A stretch of DNA of 33,636 bases, from assembly GCA_017939945.1 (NCBI GenBank), contig JAGAZS010000139.1:1-33636 (forward strand), given 5' to 3'. Shown piece after piece: positions 21,672-30,957 of this stretch. This DNA comes from Schwartzia sp. (in: firmicutes) (GTDB lineage: Bacteria > Bacillota > Negativicutes > Selenomonadales > Selenomonadaceae). Made by a program: the position numbers and the translations under genes. Position 1 is the first letter of the stretch. Each line of letters begins with the position of its first letter. Below the pieces are notes generated by a model. It was given only the letters and a program-made list of their open reading frames with translations. It was not told the origin of the DNA and did not search any database.

Positions 21672-23703
21672 GAAAATCCTTAAGCTTATGGCTTCTGCTC
21701 GGATGACGCAATTTGCGAAGCGCCTTTGCTTCGATTTGACGAATTCGCTCACGGGTAACGCCGAAATTCTGTCCGACCTCTTCCAGCGTGCGCGCCCTGC
21801 CATCGTCGAGACCAAAACGCAGGCGAAGCACCTTCTCCTCGCGCGGCGTCAGCGTGTCAAGAACCTCCTCAAGTTGTTCCTTCAGTAGCAGGAACGACGC
21901 CGCGTCCGCCGGAGCCGGCGCGTCGTGATCCTCGATAAAATCGCCAAGATGTGAGTCTTCCTCCTCGCCAATCGGCGTTTCAAGAGAAACAGGCTCCTGC
22001 GCGATTTTCATGATTTCGCGTACCCGATCGACGCCAATCTCCATTTCCTTCGCAATCTCATCCGGCGTAGGATCGCGTCCGAGCTGCTGCAACAGCTGAT
22101 GGGAAACGCGGATAAGCTTGTTGATTGTCTCAACCATATGGACAGGAATGCGAATGGTGCGCGCCTGATCCGCGATGGCGCGAGTAATTGCCTGCCGTAT
22201 CCACCATGTCGCGTAAGTGCTGAACTTATAGCCCTTATTGTAATCGAATTTTTCGACTGCCTTGATCAGGCCTAGATTGCCTTCCTGGATCAAATCCAGG
22301 AACAGCATGCCGCGCCCGACATATCGCTTAGCGATACTGACTACAAGACGAAGATTCGCTTCCGCAAGACGCTTCTGCGCCTCCTCGTCGCCGTCCTCCA
22401 TACGCTTTGCTAGCATTATTTCCTCTTCCGCCGTCAGAAGGGGCACACGACCGATTTCCTTCAGATACATGCGGACGGGGTCGTCAATGCTGATGCCCTC
22501 GGGAATCGTGAGGTCGATTTCTTCTTCCGTCTTTTCGATGACGGCATCGCTTCCGTCGCTATCAGCGTCAGCTGTCTCATCGACGATATCAATTCCCTGT
22601 TTGCCCAGGACCTCATAAAGCTCTTCCATCGTTTCTGCTGAAAGATCCTGATTGTTGAACGCTTCTAGCACTTCGCCGTACGTCAAAGCATTTCCGTTTT
22701 TTTTGCCGCGCGCAATCAATTCAGGCGCCACTTCCGCAACCGACCGTACCGCTCCGGTACCAGGTTCCTCGTCGCCTTCCTCGAATTCCTCCGGATTTGG
22801 CTGATCTGTCTTTTTCTCCTCCGGCGGCGCCTTGGGTTTATTATTCTTTTTAGGTTTAGACTTCCCCTTCGTTTTCTTTGGAGTCTCCTCCTCTTTTGAA
22901 GAATCATTTTTTGCGGCATCAGGATTATCATCTGCGTTTGATGGCTTCTCCGCAATAACTGTTATTTCTTTTCCTTTTGTTCCTTTTTTTTGTTTCGACG
23001 CTTTTTTCTTTTTATTCTCCTCGATATCTTTCTCTTCCCTAGACGTTTTTCCTTTTGCCGAGGTTCCGGATGTCTTTACGCCTTTTACACTATCGGCATT
23101 TTTCTTTTTTTCTTCCGTCTTCTTTTCGGTCTTCTTCGCTTCCTGTTTTTGCTTGGCTTCTTTTTTCTCTTCTTTATTTGTTTTGGAAACCGCAGCTTTC
23201 CGTGGCGTACTCGCTTTCTTATCCTCCTTCAACTCTTCCTTGACCTTGGAGGAACCCTTCAACGTTTTTGACGTCTGCTTTTTCGCAGCCTTCTCCTGCT
23301 GCGCCGCTTTCTCTTTCTTGCTTTTTGACGCAACTGTTTCCTTTTGCGTTGCCGATTTCAACGCTCCGGCCTTTGCCTGTTTCGTCGTTGCAAGCTCCTT
23401 GGTTGAAACATCTTTCTTCACGGAGCCCTTCTTCTTTTCCTCCTTCGACGTATCGGAAGGCTTCTGCCGCGACATCGCCGCTTTTTTAGCCGGTGAATTC
23501 TTCGTTTTTGCAGACTTCTCCTGCTTCGAGACCGGCACAGTCGTCTTCGCTGACTTCGACTTCTTTTCAGTCATCTTCTTCTCGACCGCATCCTGCACGG
23601 CGCCCGTCTTGCGCTTCTTTTGCTCGCTCGTCTGCGCCTTGCTCGCCGATGGCTTTGCTTTTTTCTCATCTTTTGCCGTTTTTACCGTTTTCTTTGCCGC
23701 CAT
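21664..23703 (-). CDS. rpoD: Primary sigma factor RpoD/SigA with a long Lys-rich N-terminal extension
   Basis: 679 residues, far longer than the roughly 370 of B. subtilis SigA. The C-terminal part is canonical: region 1.1-like (320-375), 1.2 (405-440), 2 (445-515, with LIQEGNLGLIKAVEKFDY and TYATWWIRQAI), 3 (520-595) and 4 (610-679, with GVTRERIRQIEAKAL). Residues 1 to about 318 are low complexity, dominated by Lys, Ala, Glu, Ser and Thr; by my count 30 of the first 100 are Lys. The extension resembles histone H1-like tails. ATG preceded by GGGGG. Last gene of dgt-dnaG-rpoD. Confidence 0.96.
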   Translation of the reverse strand: MAAKKTVKTAKDEKKAKPSASKAQTSEQKKRKTGAVQDAVEKKMTEKKSKSAKTTVPVSKQEKSAKTKNSPAKKAAMSRQKPSDTSKEEKKKGSVKKDVSTKELATTKQAKAGALKSATQKETVASKSKKEKAAQQEKAAKKQTSKTLKGSSKVKEELKEDKKASTPRKAAVSKTNKEEKKEAKQKQEAKKTEKKTEEKKKNADSVKGVKTSGTSAKGKTSREEKDIEENKKKKASKQKKGTKGKEITVIAEKPSNADDNPDAAKNDSSKEEETPKKTKGKSKPKKNNKPKAPPEEKKTDQPNPEEFEEGDEEPGTGAVRSVAEVAPELIARGKKNGNALTYGEVLEAFNNQDLSAETMEELYEVLGKQGIDIVDETADADSDGSDAVIEKTEEEIDLTIPEGISIDDPVRMYLKEIGRVPLLTAEEEIMLAKRMEDGDEEAQKRLAEANLRLVVSIAKRYVGRGMLFLDLIQEGNLGLIKAVEKFDYNKGYKFSTYATWWIRQAITRAIADQARTIRIPVHMVETINKLIRVSHQLLQQLGRDPTPDEIAKEMEIGVDRVREIMKIAQEPVSLETPIGEEEDSHLGDFIEDHDAPAPADAASFLLLKEQLEEVLDTLTPREEKVLRLRFGLDDGRARTLEEVGQNFGVTRERIRQIEAKALRKLRHPSRSHKLKDFLD

Positions 23704-23760
23704 GACCTGCCGCCCCCTTTCCGGAATATCTTTCGTTGTGGTTTTGCTTTTCCATCCTGC

Positions 23761-25563
23761 TCATTCATTCGTCTCTTCCGTTTTGATTTGTTGGTTCAGT
23801 TCATCTATCCTTTGTTTTATTCGCTGACTTTTGGATAATTCCTGCAAGAAATTTGAATTTCCTTCTCTTTCCATCGCGTCCGCCCGGAGACGACTCTCCT
23901 CAAAGGCTTTTCTCAATTGCGCAAGCAGAAGCACGCGCAGACAGGCCTCATAAGAGTCTTTTTTTTCCGGTACTTCCTCAATCAATGCATGGGATATTTC
24001 TTCCTCCGCCTCCGCGCCAAGCGTCTCTTCAATAACTTCTTCGCTCGGGGAATGGCCAGTTTCCGCGCATTCGGCCAAATAACGCAAAAGCTTTTCATGA
24101 AGCGGGTACGGGAACGGCTCTTCCCCCATCTCCGCCACAACCATAACCGCAACGCCCGGATCGTGCCATGCCCCGCGAAGCAGCGCACGGCCCGCACGCC
24201 GAACCGCATCGTCCACAGTACGAACCGACGGGCGCTCCGCCCTCGGCCGATATTCAGCCCTCATGCCGTCATCATGATACATCGCAATCTCTTGGCGGAT
24301 AATGCCCTCGTCAATGCCAAGGGTGCTGCGGAGCCGCTGAATGTATTCATTTTGCTCGACAGGATTAGATTCCTTCAGCACGGGCAAAAGCGCCTTCAGC
24401 GCCTTGTTTTTCCCGTCCAGCGTTCGTATATCATTTGTCCGCTGCACATATTCCAAATGGAAATCGCCAATCGACCGCGCTTCTTTTAGCAACTTCCGAA
24501 ACGCGTCCGCACCGTGCTTCCTGACAAACTCGTCCGGATCTTTCCCATCGGGGACAATCAACACCCGAACCCGCGCACCAGTCGAGCGCACAATGGAAAG
24601 AGCCCGCATGGTCGCCCGTTGCCCTGCTTCATCGCTGTCGTAGCAGAAACATATCTCATCCGTACATCGCAAAAGCAGCCTGCACTGCTCCGACGTGAAC
24701 GCTGTTCCCAAGGAAGCAACCACATTCTTGATTCCCGCAGCCGAAAGAGAAATTGCGTCCATATATCCCTCTACGAGAATCACCTTTCCCTCTTCGCGGA
24801 TTGCCTTTTTAGCTCGATCCAAACCGAAAAGCAGTCGTCTTTTATTGAAAAGCAATGTCTCAGGGGAATTCAAGTATTTCGGCTGCCCATCTCCTAGGAC
24901 GCGTCCGCCGAACCCGACCACGCGTCCGCGATCATCGGCAATCGGAATCATCACGCGGTTCCTGAACTTGTCATAAACGCTGTTTTGCCGTTCCGCCACG
25001 AGTCCGCCTTCCAACAGAAGCCGCTCGCTGACGCCACGTTTTTTGAACGCGTCCCGGAGCTTTCCCGGCGCACTCGGTGCAAATCCCAGCCCGAATTCCT
25101 TAATCACATCCGCGCCGATGCCGCGTCCCGCGAAATATTGAAGCCCTGCCGTGCCGTACTTTGTTTTCACGAGGCAATTGTGGAAAAAGGACTTCGCCAT
25201 TTCCATCATGCGCTGAAGATCGGCAATCTTCCTTTCCTTCTCGACGTCCTTTTCCGATTTTTCCCGATCCGGCATCGGAATGCCTAGTTTTTCCGCCTGC
25301 GACCGAATTGCGTCGAAATAACTGATATTCTCGATCATCGAGATGAATTTGAACACATTCCCGCCCGCATGGCAGCCGAAACAATAAAAAAAGCCCTTCT
25401 CCGGCGCAACTGAAAACGACGGCGTTTTTTCCGAATGAAACGGGCAACAGCCCCAATAATTCCCACCTTTTTTCTTCAAGGGAACATAGGACGCCACCAC
25501 ACTTAAAATATCCGAAGCATCGCGCACACGTGCAACAAACGCATCCATTTCCGCGCTTCTCAT
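23761..25563 (-). CDS. dnaG: DNA primase
   Basis: Synthesises RNA primers at the replication fork. 600 residues from ATG 25563, chosen because AGGGTGG lies 8 bases upstream; the frame is open to a GTG at 25575 that falls inside that site. CHC2 zinc finger: Cys40, His43, Cys61 and Cys64 (CPFH ... YCFGC). The catalytic TOPRIM core has VILVEGYMDAISL and CYDSDEAGQRA. The C-terminal part (about 430-600) is the helicase-interacting region. 92 bp downstream of dgt and 57 bp upstream of rpoD. Confidence 0.96.
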   Translation of the reverse strand: MRSAEMDAFVARVRDASDILSVVASYVPLKKKGGNYWGCCPFHSEKTPSFSVAPEKGFFYCFGCHAGGNVFKFISMIENISYFDAIRSQAEKLGIPMPDREKSEKDVEKERKIADLQRMMEMAKSFFHNCLVKTKYGTAGLQYFAGRGIGADVIKEFGLGFAPSAPGKLRDAFKKRGVSERLLLEGGLVAERQNSVYDKFRNRVMIPIADDRGRVVGFGGRVLGDGQPKYLNSPETLLFNKRRLLFGLDRAKKAIREEGKVILVEGYMDAISLSAAGIKNVVASLGTAFTSEQCRLLLRCTDEICFCYDSDEAGQRATMRALSIVRSTGARVRVLIVPDGKDPDEFVRKHGADAFRKLLKEARSIGDFHLEYVQRTNDIRTLDGKNKALKALLPVLKESNPVEQNEYIQRLRSTLGIDEGIIRQEIAMYHDDGMRAEYRPRAERPSVRTVDDAVRRAGRALLRGAWHDPGVAVMVVAEMGEEPFPYPLHEKLLRYLAECAETGHSPSEEVIEETLGAEAEEEISHALIEEVPEKKDSYEACLRVLLLAQLRKAFEESRLRADAMEREGNSNFLQELSKSQRIKQRIDELNQQIKTEETNE

Positions 25564-25655
25564 ACGTAACGCCACCCTCGGAAAATAGTTTTCAACGTTT
25601 TATATTCCATACAAATCAAAAAAATCCTTTCGCAGAAAAAAAGAAATTTTCCTCC

Positions 25656-26669
25656 CTATTCAATATGTCCCTTGATTGTCATTCCTACCGGCGGCACGAA
25701 GATTTCATGGAAAAGCTGTACCGCGTATCCGTCCGTCAGCCCTGCAACATAGTCCACAACGGTCTGTTGGCGCCCCCAGCGCTCCTCGCGGTCAAGAAAT
25801 TCCTGAGGCAATTGATTGATGTGATGGATAAAATACTCATAAAGCTGCCGCAGCACGAACACGGCCTGTTCCCGTTCCTTCGCCAACTTTTGCGAATGAT
25901 ATATCCGCTCAAACATGAACGCACGAAATGTCTTCATGACATCCTGCATCGATGGGGAAAAAGCAACATCATGGGTTCCTTCCGAGGTCATAATGATATC
26001 CGATACAAAGCCCGTAATCATTGCCGAATGCGCATCCCCCAGCGCATCCCTGACCATAGGCGGCAAATCGTCCGGCCTTAGCAGTCCAGCCCGCAAGCTG
26101 TCGTCATAATCGTGACAAAGATACGCGATACGGTCGGCATGATGCACGATACGCCCCTCCAATGTCTTCGCGCGAACCTTTCCCGTATGATGGACGATGC
26201 CATCCCGTACATCGTCCGTCAGATTCAGCCCGACGCCTTCACGCTCCAAGAAATCAACGACGCGAAGGCTCTGCTCGTTGTGAGCGAAATGACCGCAAAG
26301 CTGCGCCATCGCGGCCTCACCCGAATGACCGAAGGGCGTATGTCCGACATCATGACCGAGCGAGATTGCCTCCACAAGATCCTCGTTCAGACGAAGTCCC
26401 CTGGCGATTGTCCGCGAAATCTGTGCTACCTCAAGGCTATGCGTCATGCGCGTACGATAATGATCTCCGGACATGATGTAGACCTGCGTCTTGTGCTTCA
26501 TGCGGCGAAATGATTTGGAATGAAGAATCCGATCCCGATCGCGCTGATAAGCGGTACGGAAGGGGCATAAGTCTATTTCATCCTGCCGATTCGCCTCTCG
26601 GCTCTTTGCCGCGTCCGGCGACAGGATTTGATATTCCAGCGCCTCCGTACGCTCCCGAATCGTCTGCAT
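25656..26669 (-). CDS. dgt: dGTP triphosphohydrolase-like HD protein
   Basis: Hydrolyses dNTPs, classically dGTP, to the nucleoside and triphosphate. 337 residues from ATG 26669, supported by the purine-rich GGAGGGAGG seven bases upstream. HD motifs: THSLEVAQ, GHDVGHTPFGHSGE and HADRIAYLCHDYDD. It belongs to the short dgt-like family (dGTPase type 2). First gene of the conserved Firmicute dgt-dnaG-rpoD set; a promoter is not obvious in the A/T-rich 70 bp before it, where the trmB terminator also lies. Exact nucleotide preference is unknown. Confidence 0.93.
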   Translation of the reverse strand: MQTIRERTEALEYQILSPDAAKSREANRQDEIDLCPFRTAYQRDRDRILHSKSFRRMKHKTQVYIMSGDHYRTRMTHSLEVAQISRTIARGLRLNEDLVEAISLGHDVGHTPFGHSGEAAMAQLCGHFAHNEQSLRVVDFLEREGVGLNLTDDVRDGIVHHTGKVRAKTLEGRIVHHADRIAYLCHDYDDSLRAGLLRPDDLPPMVRDALGDAHSAMITGFVSDIIMTSEGTHDVAFSPSMQDVMKTFRAFMFERIYHSQKLAKEREQAVFVLRQLYEYFIHHINQLPQEFLDREERWGRQQTVVDYVAGLTDGYAVQLFHEIFVPPVGMTIKGHIE

Positions 26670-26743
26670 AACGGCGCCTCCCTCCTCGCACAAATTCTTT
26701 TCATCATTATTCTGCACACAATAAAAAAATCCTGCCGCAACGT

Positions 26744-26774
26744 AAAAAAAAGCCGCGAGGTTTTCCCCCGCGGC
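26744..26774 (-). terminator. Terminator of trmB
   Basis: GCCGCG...CGCGGC stem extended by GG/CC pairs across a mismatch, followed by eight T on the minus strand. It starts 16 bp after the trmB stop. Confidence 0.9.
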
Positions 26775-26790
26775 AAACGATATATGCTTT

Positions 26791-27441
26791 TCACGGAAAC
26801 CTTACGACGCAACGATGTATTTTTTCACCGAAGCCGCTAAATTTCTTCTCATACTCTGTTTCAATATTGTCCGGACGATTCTCGGCATGAAGATCGTAGG
26901 ACACATCCTCCGGTTTCAATCCCGCCGCCGCAAATTCCTCCAGCGAAAACTCGAACAGTCCCGGATTGTCCGTCTTGAAAACCAACAGCCCGCCTGGACG
27001 CAGTACACGACGATACCTTTCCAGAAATGCACGGTACGTCAGGCGGCGCTTCGCATGACGAGCTTTCGGCCACGGGTCGCAGAAATTGATATAAAAGCCG
27101 TCGACCTCCCCCGACGCGAAGATTTCCTCCAGCGCACGGATGTCGAATACCAGCAACCGCACGTTCGTCAGCTTTGCCTCGCTCACCCGCTGCGCCGCCT
27201 TATAAAGGACATCCTGCTGCGCCTCGATACCAAGGAAATTATTCTCTGGCTCCCGTGCCGCAATTTGACTAATAAAACTGCCTTTACCCGTGCCAAGCTC
27301 TACATAGAGCGGCGCAGAGCGACCAAAAATTTCCTTCCATCGCCCTCGCTCCGCCTCTGTCGCCGGTCTATCCTTCGGGTACACAAAATCGTCAAAGTCG
27401 TGGATTGCCTTATCAATCCACGGTTTTCTCCGCAAACGCAA
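26791..27441 (-). CDS. trmB: tRNA (guanine-N7-)-methyltransferase
   Basis: Methylates G46 in the variable loop of tRNAs using SAM. 216 residues, normal. Motifs: PLYVELGTGKGSF (SAM site), NFLGIEAQ, FYINFCDPWPKARHAKRR and TDNPGLFEFSL. I take a TTG at 27441 as the start: it gives MRLRRKPW, as in relatives, and AAAGGA lies nine bases upstream. The same frame runs open to 27966, but that part reads through the promoter region and is not a credible protein. Divergent from the plus-strand pncB operon. Confidence 0.94.
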   Translation of the reverse strand: MRLRRKPWIDKAIHDFDDFVYPKDRPATEAERGRWKEIFGRSAPLYVELGTGKGSFISQIAAREPENNFLGIEAQQDVLYKAAQRVSEAKLTNVRLLVFDIRALEEIFASGEVDGFYINFCDPWPKARHAKRRLTYRAFLERYRRVLRPGGLLVFKTDNPGLFEFSLEEFAAAGLKPEDVSYDLHAENRPDNIETEYEKKFSGFGEKIHRCVVRFP

Positions 27442-27472
27442 GTAATCATTTCCTTTCTGTTCGTATTGTATT

Positions 27473-27501
27473 ATTATACAAGCGCGCCGCGCCGCCCGCA
27501 A
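27473..27501 (-). promoter_or_regulatory. Promoter of trmB
   Basis: TTGCGG, a strikingly GC-only-rich 17-bp spacer, perfect TATAAT on the minus strand, 32 bp before the TTG start. Confidence 0.75.
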
Positions 27502-27511
27502 TAAATTTTTC

Positions 27512-27541
27512 TTCACTAACACAAGGAAATTATGGTATGAT
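27512..27541 (+). promoter_or_regulatory. Promoter of the small membrane protein-pncB-purF operon
   Basis: TTCACT, 18-bp spacer, TATGAT. A second possible -10 (TATAAT near 27557) lies just downstream without a good -35. The region is shared, back to back, with the trmB promoter. Confidence 0.5.
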
Positions 27542-27606
27542 ACGATTTGTGTGATATAATATATTTGTTTACGCATTATTGAGGAAGCAAGAGGAGTGGA
27601 TTCATT

Positions 27607-27957
27607 TTGGCACGACAGACGAAACGTATCCGGAAAAATATCCAGACGGCGCAAGAACTGGAGGAAGCACTGGAGGAAAAGCCGCAGGGGCGGGAATACA
27701 AACCTTGGGAAAACATCGTGCTCGTCGGCATCATCTGTCTGACGATGTTTCTTCTGGCTTCTGGCTGGAACTATTTTGACATGGTGAACAAAGGCATGTA
27801 CAGTCTCCTTCTCATCGCTCTGCTTTTGATGTACGCACAGCGACGCGTGAAGATGACTCCGACACGGGATACGTGGATCCGGCGGGGAATTTTCGCGGCC
27901 ATTGCTCTGGCGCTTGTACTTTTCGCTTACGCGGTCTATATGCAGTATCTCGTATAA
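27607..27957 (+). CDS. Small three-helix membrane protein, unknown function
   Basis: 116 residues. A basic then acidic cytoplasmic-type N-terminus (about 1-36) precedes three hydrophobic segments: about 37-54 (IVLVGIICLTMFLLASGW), 64-77 and 94-112. No family recognised. The start is TTG, with GAGGAGTG upstream; no ATG fits before the first helix. It lies 24 bp upstream of pncB in the same transcript, which may mean only shared expression. Confidence 0.75.
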   Translation: MARQTKRIRKNIQTAQELEEALEEKPQGREYKPWENIVLVGIICLTMFLLASGWNYFDMVNKGMYSLLLIALLLMYAQRRVKMTPTRDTWIRRGIFAAIALALVLFAYAVYMQYLV

Positions 27958-27981
27958 CTTAAACAAAGAAGGGTTTATAAA

Positions 27982-29445
27982 ATGTCACAATTTGACGCGC
28001 GAAATATCAGCATGGTCATGGACCTCTATGAGCTGACTATGGCCGGAGGCTACTTTTCCGATGATGCGATGGCGGAATCAGTAACCTTCGACGTATTTTA
28101 CAGAGGCAATCCCGACAACGGCGGCTTCGCCGTCTTCGCAGGGCTGGAACAGGTTGTCGAATTCATCGAAAACTTCCACTTCACAGCGGAGGATATATCT
28201 TACCTGCGTGGGCTCGGTATTTTCAAAGAGGATTTTCTGGAGTACCTTGCGAACTACCGTTTCCACGGTGACGTTTACGCATTTCCCGAGGGAACAATCA
28301 TGTACCCGAACGAGCCGATTCTAACCGTAGTAGCCCCGCCCATCGACGCGCAGCTTGTGGAAACGGCAATCCTGGCGCAAATCAACCATCAATCCTTGAT
28401 TGCGACGAAAACACAGCGTATTGTGCGTTCAGCGGCAGGACGCGCAGTTTCTGACTTCGGCGCACGGCGCGCGCACAATATGGACGCGGCAGTCTACGGC
28501 GCTCGAGCAGCAGTCATCGGCGGCGCCGTTGGGACGGCGACAATCTTGGCCGGACAGCTTTTCAACATTCCCGTCAGCGGCACCATGGCGCATAGCTGGG
28601 TCATGTACTATGACGACGAATACACCGCGTTCCGGAAATATGCAGAAAAATATCCGGATGCGACGGTACTTTTGATTGACACATTCGATGTGCTGCACTC
28701 CGGCGTACCAAACGCAATCCGCACCGCGAAAGAAATTCTTGAACCGATGGGCAAGCGTCTTAAGGGCGTACGACTCGACTCCGGCGACCTCGCCTACCTC
28801 TCGAAACGCGTTCGTAAAATGTTGGACGAAGCCGGATTGACCGACTGCAAAATCATTGTCTCGAACAGCCTCGACGAATACACTATTGCCTCGATTCTTC
28901 GACAGGGCGGATGCATCGATGCCTTCGGCGTCGGTGAACGGCTGATTACCGCAAAGAGCGACCCGGTTTTCGGGGCCGTCTACAAGATGGTCGAGGTCAA
29001 CAAGAAACGCGCCTGCATTCCGAAAATCAAGATTTCGGAAACCTTCGAGAAAATCACGAATCCCGGCCGGAAGCGTGTCTATCGTATATACAATGAACAC
29101 GGACAAGCCATCGCCGACCTTTTGACCGGCTGGAACGAGACACTCGACCTCTCAAAGCCTTATCGCTATATCGACCCGGAACAGCCGTGGAAGCAACGAA
29201 GCTTCGAGAACTGCACGGCGAAGAAACTACAGGTGCTCGTTGTCAAAGACGGAAAACGCGTCGCACCGCCAACGCCGCTGTCGGAAATCCAAGCATTTGT
29301 AAAAAAACAGCTCCAGGAGGAAATCTGGGAAGAGGAGCAGCGTTTTGAAAACCCGCACCGTCATTTCCTCGACATGAGCCCCTCTTATTACGAAATGAAA
29401 ATGGATTTGCTTTGCGAAGCAAAAGAAAACGGAACAAAAAAATAG
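27982..29445 (+). CDS. pncB: Nicotinate phosphoribosyltransferase
   Basis: Joins nicotinate and PRPP to form nicotinate mononucleotide, the first step of the Preiss-Handler NAD salvage route. 487 residues. Motifs: MDLYELTMAGGYF at the N-terminus, ATKTQRIV, DFGARRAHN, GTMAHSW (His204, the likely phosphorylated histidine) and GVRLDSGDLAYLS. The tail runs to HFLDMSPSYYEMK, typical of the long Firmicute form. AGAAGGG precedes the ATG. It is 14 bp upstream of purF, so two PRPP-consuming enzymes share a transcript. Confidence 0.96.
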   Translation: MSQFDARNISMVMDLYELTMAGGYFSDDAMAESVTFDVFYRGNPDNGGFAVFAGLEQVVEFIENFHFTAEDISYLRGLGIFKEDFLEYLANYRFHGDVYAFPEGTIMYPNEPILTVVAPPIDAQLVETAILAQINHQSLIATKTQRIVRSAAGRAVSDFGARRAHNMDAAVYGARAAVIGGAVGTATILAGQLFNIPVSGTMAHSWVMYYDDEYTAFRKYAEKYPDATVLLIDTFDVLHSGVPNAIRTAKEILEPMGKRLKGVRLDSGDLAYLSKRVRKMLDEAGLTDCKIIVSNSLDEYTIASILRQGGCIDAFGVGERLITAKSDPVFGAVYKMVEVNKKRACIPKIKISETFEKITNPGRKRVYRIYNEHGQAIADLLTGWNETLDLSKPYRYIDPEQPWKQRSFENCTAKKLQVLVVKDGKRVAPPTPLSEIQAFVKKQLQEEIWEEEQRFENPHRHFLDMSPSYYEMKMDLLCEAKENGTKK

Positions 29446-29459
29446 GAAGGAGTTTTCGC

Positions 29460-30890
29460 GTGGACTTTGGATCAGAAGATCGCATCGGCGAAGCCTGCGG
29501 CGTATTTGGCATGTACGATCTGGACGGACAGGATGTGGCTTCGTCCATCTATTACGGCTTGTACGCGCTTCAGCATCGCGGACAGGAAAGCGCCGGCATC
29601 GCAGTCACGAACACAAACGCACAAAAGGCGCAAGTCGTATGCCACAAGGATATGGGCCTTGTGAATGAGGTTTTTACCGAAGAAAAGCTCTCGCGTCTCT
29701 CCGGCAATCTCGGTGTCGGTCATGTGCGCTACTCGACGGCGGGAGGCTCTCTTCCGGAAAATTCCCAGCCCCTCGTCATCCGTTACATCAAAGGAACGCT
29801 GATGTTGGCGCACAACGGCAACCTCGTCAACACGCCGGAATTGATTCGTGAACTATCTGAGGGCGGTGCGATTTTTCAGACCACCATCGACTCGGAAACC
29901 ATCGCATACCATATTGCCCGCGCACGCGTCAATGCCGAATCTGTCGAAGCGGCGGTTGTCGAGGCGATGAAGAAGTTAAAAGGCGCTTATTCCCTTGTTC
30001 TCGCCAGTCCGAGAAAGCTTATAGGCGTTCGCGATCCTTTGGGCTTCAAGCCTCTTGTCATCGGCAAACGCGACAATGCTTACGTCATTACTTCCGAGAC
30101 CTGTGCCCTGGAAACCATCGGAGCAACCTTCATCCGCGACGTGGAACCGGGCGAGGTCGTAACCATCGGACAGGACGGCGAAATTCATTCCGATCGAACC
30201 CATTGCCCAAAACCGGAAAATACGGCGCGCTGCATTTTCGAATATATTTACTTCGCGCGCCCCGATTCCGTCATCGACGGCGTCAGCGTCGTCAGTGCCC
30301 GCATCATTGCGGGCCGCTGCCTCGCGAAGGATCACCCCGTTGACGCCGATCTCGTCGTCGGCGTACCTGAGTCCGGCAATATGGCAGCTATCGGCTATTC
30401 GCTGGAATCCGGCATTCCCTATGGTATAGCATTTACAAAAAACACTTATGTCGGACGTACTTTTATCAGTCCGAAGCAATCGCATCGTGAGCGCGGCGTC
30501 CATGTCAAACTTAATGTATTGAAGGAAGTTGTCGCCGGGAAAAAAATTCTGATGATTGACGACTCCATCGTACGCGGTACCACCAGCAACCAGATTGTCA
30601 CTATGCTGCGCGAGGCAGGTGCCACCGAAGTCCACATGTGCGTGTCGGCGCCGCCGTTCCTGCATCCGTGTTATTTCGGCATCGACATCCCATCGGAGGA
30701 TCATCTGATTGCCCATGACAAAACCATCGATGATATTCGCCGCGAGATTGGTGCCAATTCCCTGGGCTACCTAAACATCGCCCGTCTCTCGGAAATGGTC
30801 GGAGGACTTTCAATCTGCACCGCCTGCTTCAGTGGCAACTACCCCATCGAACCTCCAAAAGAAGACATCCGAGGCGAATACGCAAAATAA
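29460..30890 (+). CDS. purF: Amidophosphoribosyltransferase (Fe-S type)
   Basis: First committed step of purine synthesis: PRPP plus glutamine to phosphoribosylamine. The GTG at 29460, seven bases after GGAAGGAG, gives 476 residues with a 12-residue propeptide before the nucleophile Cys13 (EACGVFGMY). Glutaminase features include YGLYALQHRGQESAGI and GHVRYSTAGG; the PRPP site is LMIDDSIVRGTT. Cysteines in TARCIFEY, LHPCYFG and CTACFSG match the four that hold a [4Fe-4S] cluster in B. subtilis PurF. Ends at a strong terminator; other pur genes are not here. Confidence 0.96.
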   Translation: MDFGSEDRIGEACGVFGMYDLDGQDVASSIYYGLYALQHRGQESAGIAVTNTNAQKAQVVCHKDMGLVNEVFTEEKLSRLSGNLGVGHVRYSTAGGSLPENSQPLVIRYIKGTLMLAHNGNLVNTPELIRELSEGGAIFQTTIDSETIAYHIARARVNAESVEAAVVEAMKKLKGAYSLVLASPRKLIGVRDPLGFKPLVIGKRDNAYVITSETCALETIGATFIRDVEPGEVVTIGQDGEIHSDRTHCPKPENTARCIFEYIYFARPDSVIDGVSVVSARIIAGRCLAKDHPVDADLVVGVPESGNMAAIGYSLESGIPYGIAFTKNTYVGRTFISPKQSHRERGVHVKLNVLKEVVAGKKILMIDDSIVRGTTSNQIVTMLREAGATEVHMCVSAPPFLHPCYFGIDIPSEDHLIAHDKTIDDIRREIGANSLGYLNIARLSEMVGGLSICTACFSGNYPIEPPKEDIRGEYAK

Positions 30891-30892
30891 AC

Positions 30893-30939
30893 AAAACCCC
30901 ACGCTCAAAAGCAGGAAAATCTTTTGAACGTGGGGTTTT
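30893..30939. terminator. Bidirectional terminator, purF versus amino-acid ABC genes
   Basis: AAAACCCCACG-x-TCAAAAG pairs with CTTTTGA-x-CGTGGGGTTTT around a 9-nt loop. T-runs on both strands. It serves purF (plus) and the ABC ATPase (minus). Confidence 0.92.
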
Positions 30940-30957
30940 ATACTGCTATTATTCTTA

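Noticed and set aside
22698..22712. A8 run in rpoD as a programmed frameshift site
   Set aside because: The zero frame continues into the intact sigma core, and no alternative product or stimulatory structure is evident.
22832..23827. 331-codon Phe/Ser-rich plus-strand frame
   Set aside because: Exact antisense of the Lys-rich rpoD extension; the Phe/Ser richness is what Lys/Glu codons give when reversed.
27442..27966. N-terminal extension of trmB to 391 residues
   Set aside because: The extra 175 codons cross the trmB promoter and antisense the small membrane protein gene; the TTG at 27441 gives the family's normal start and length.
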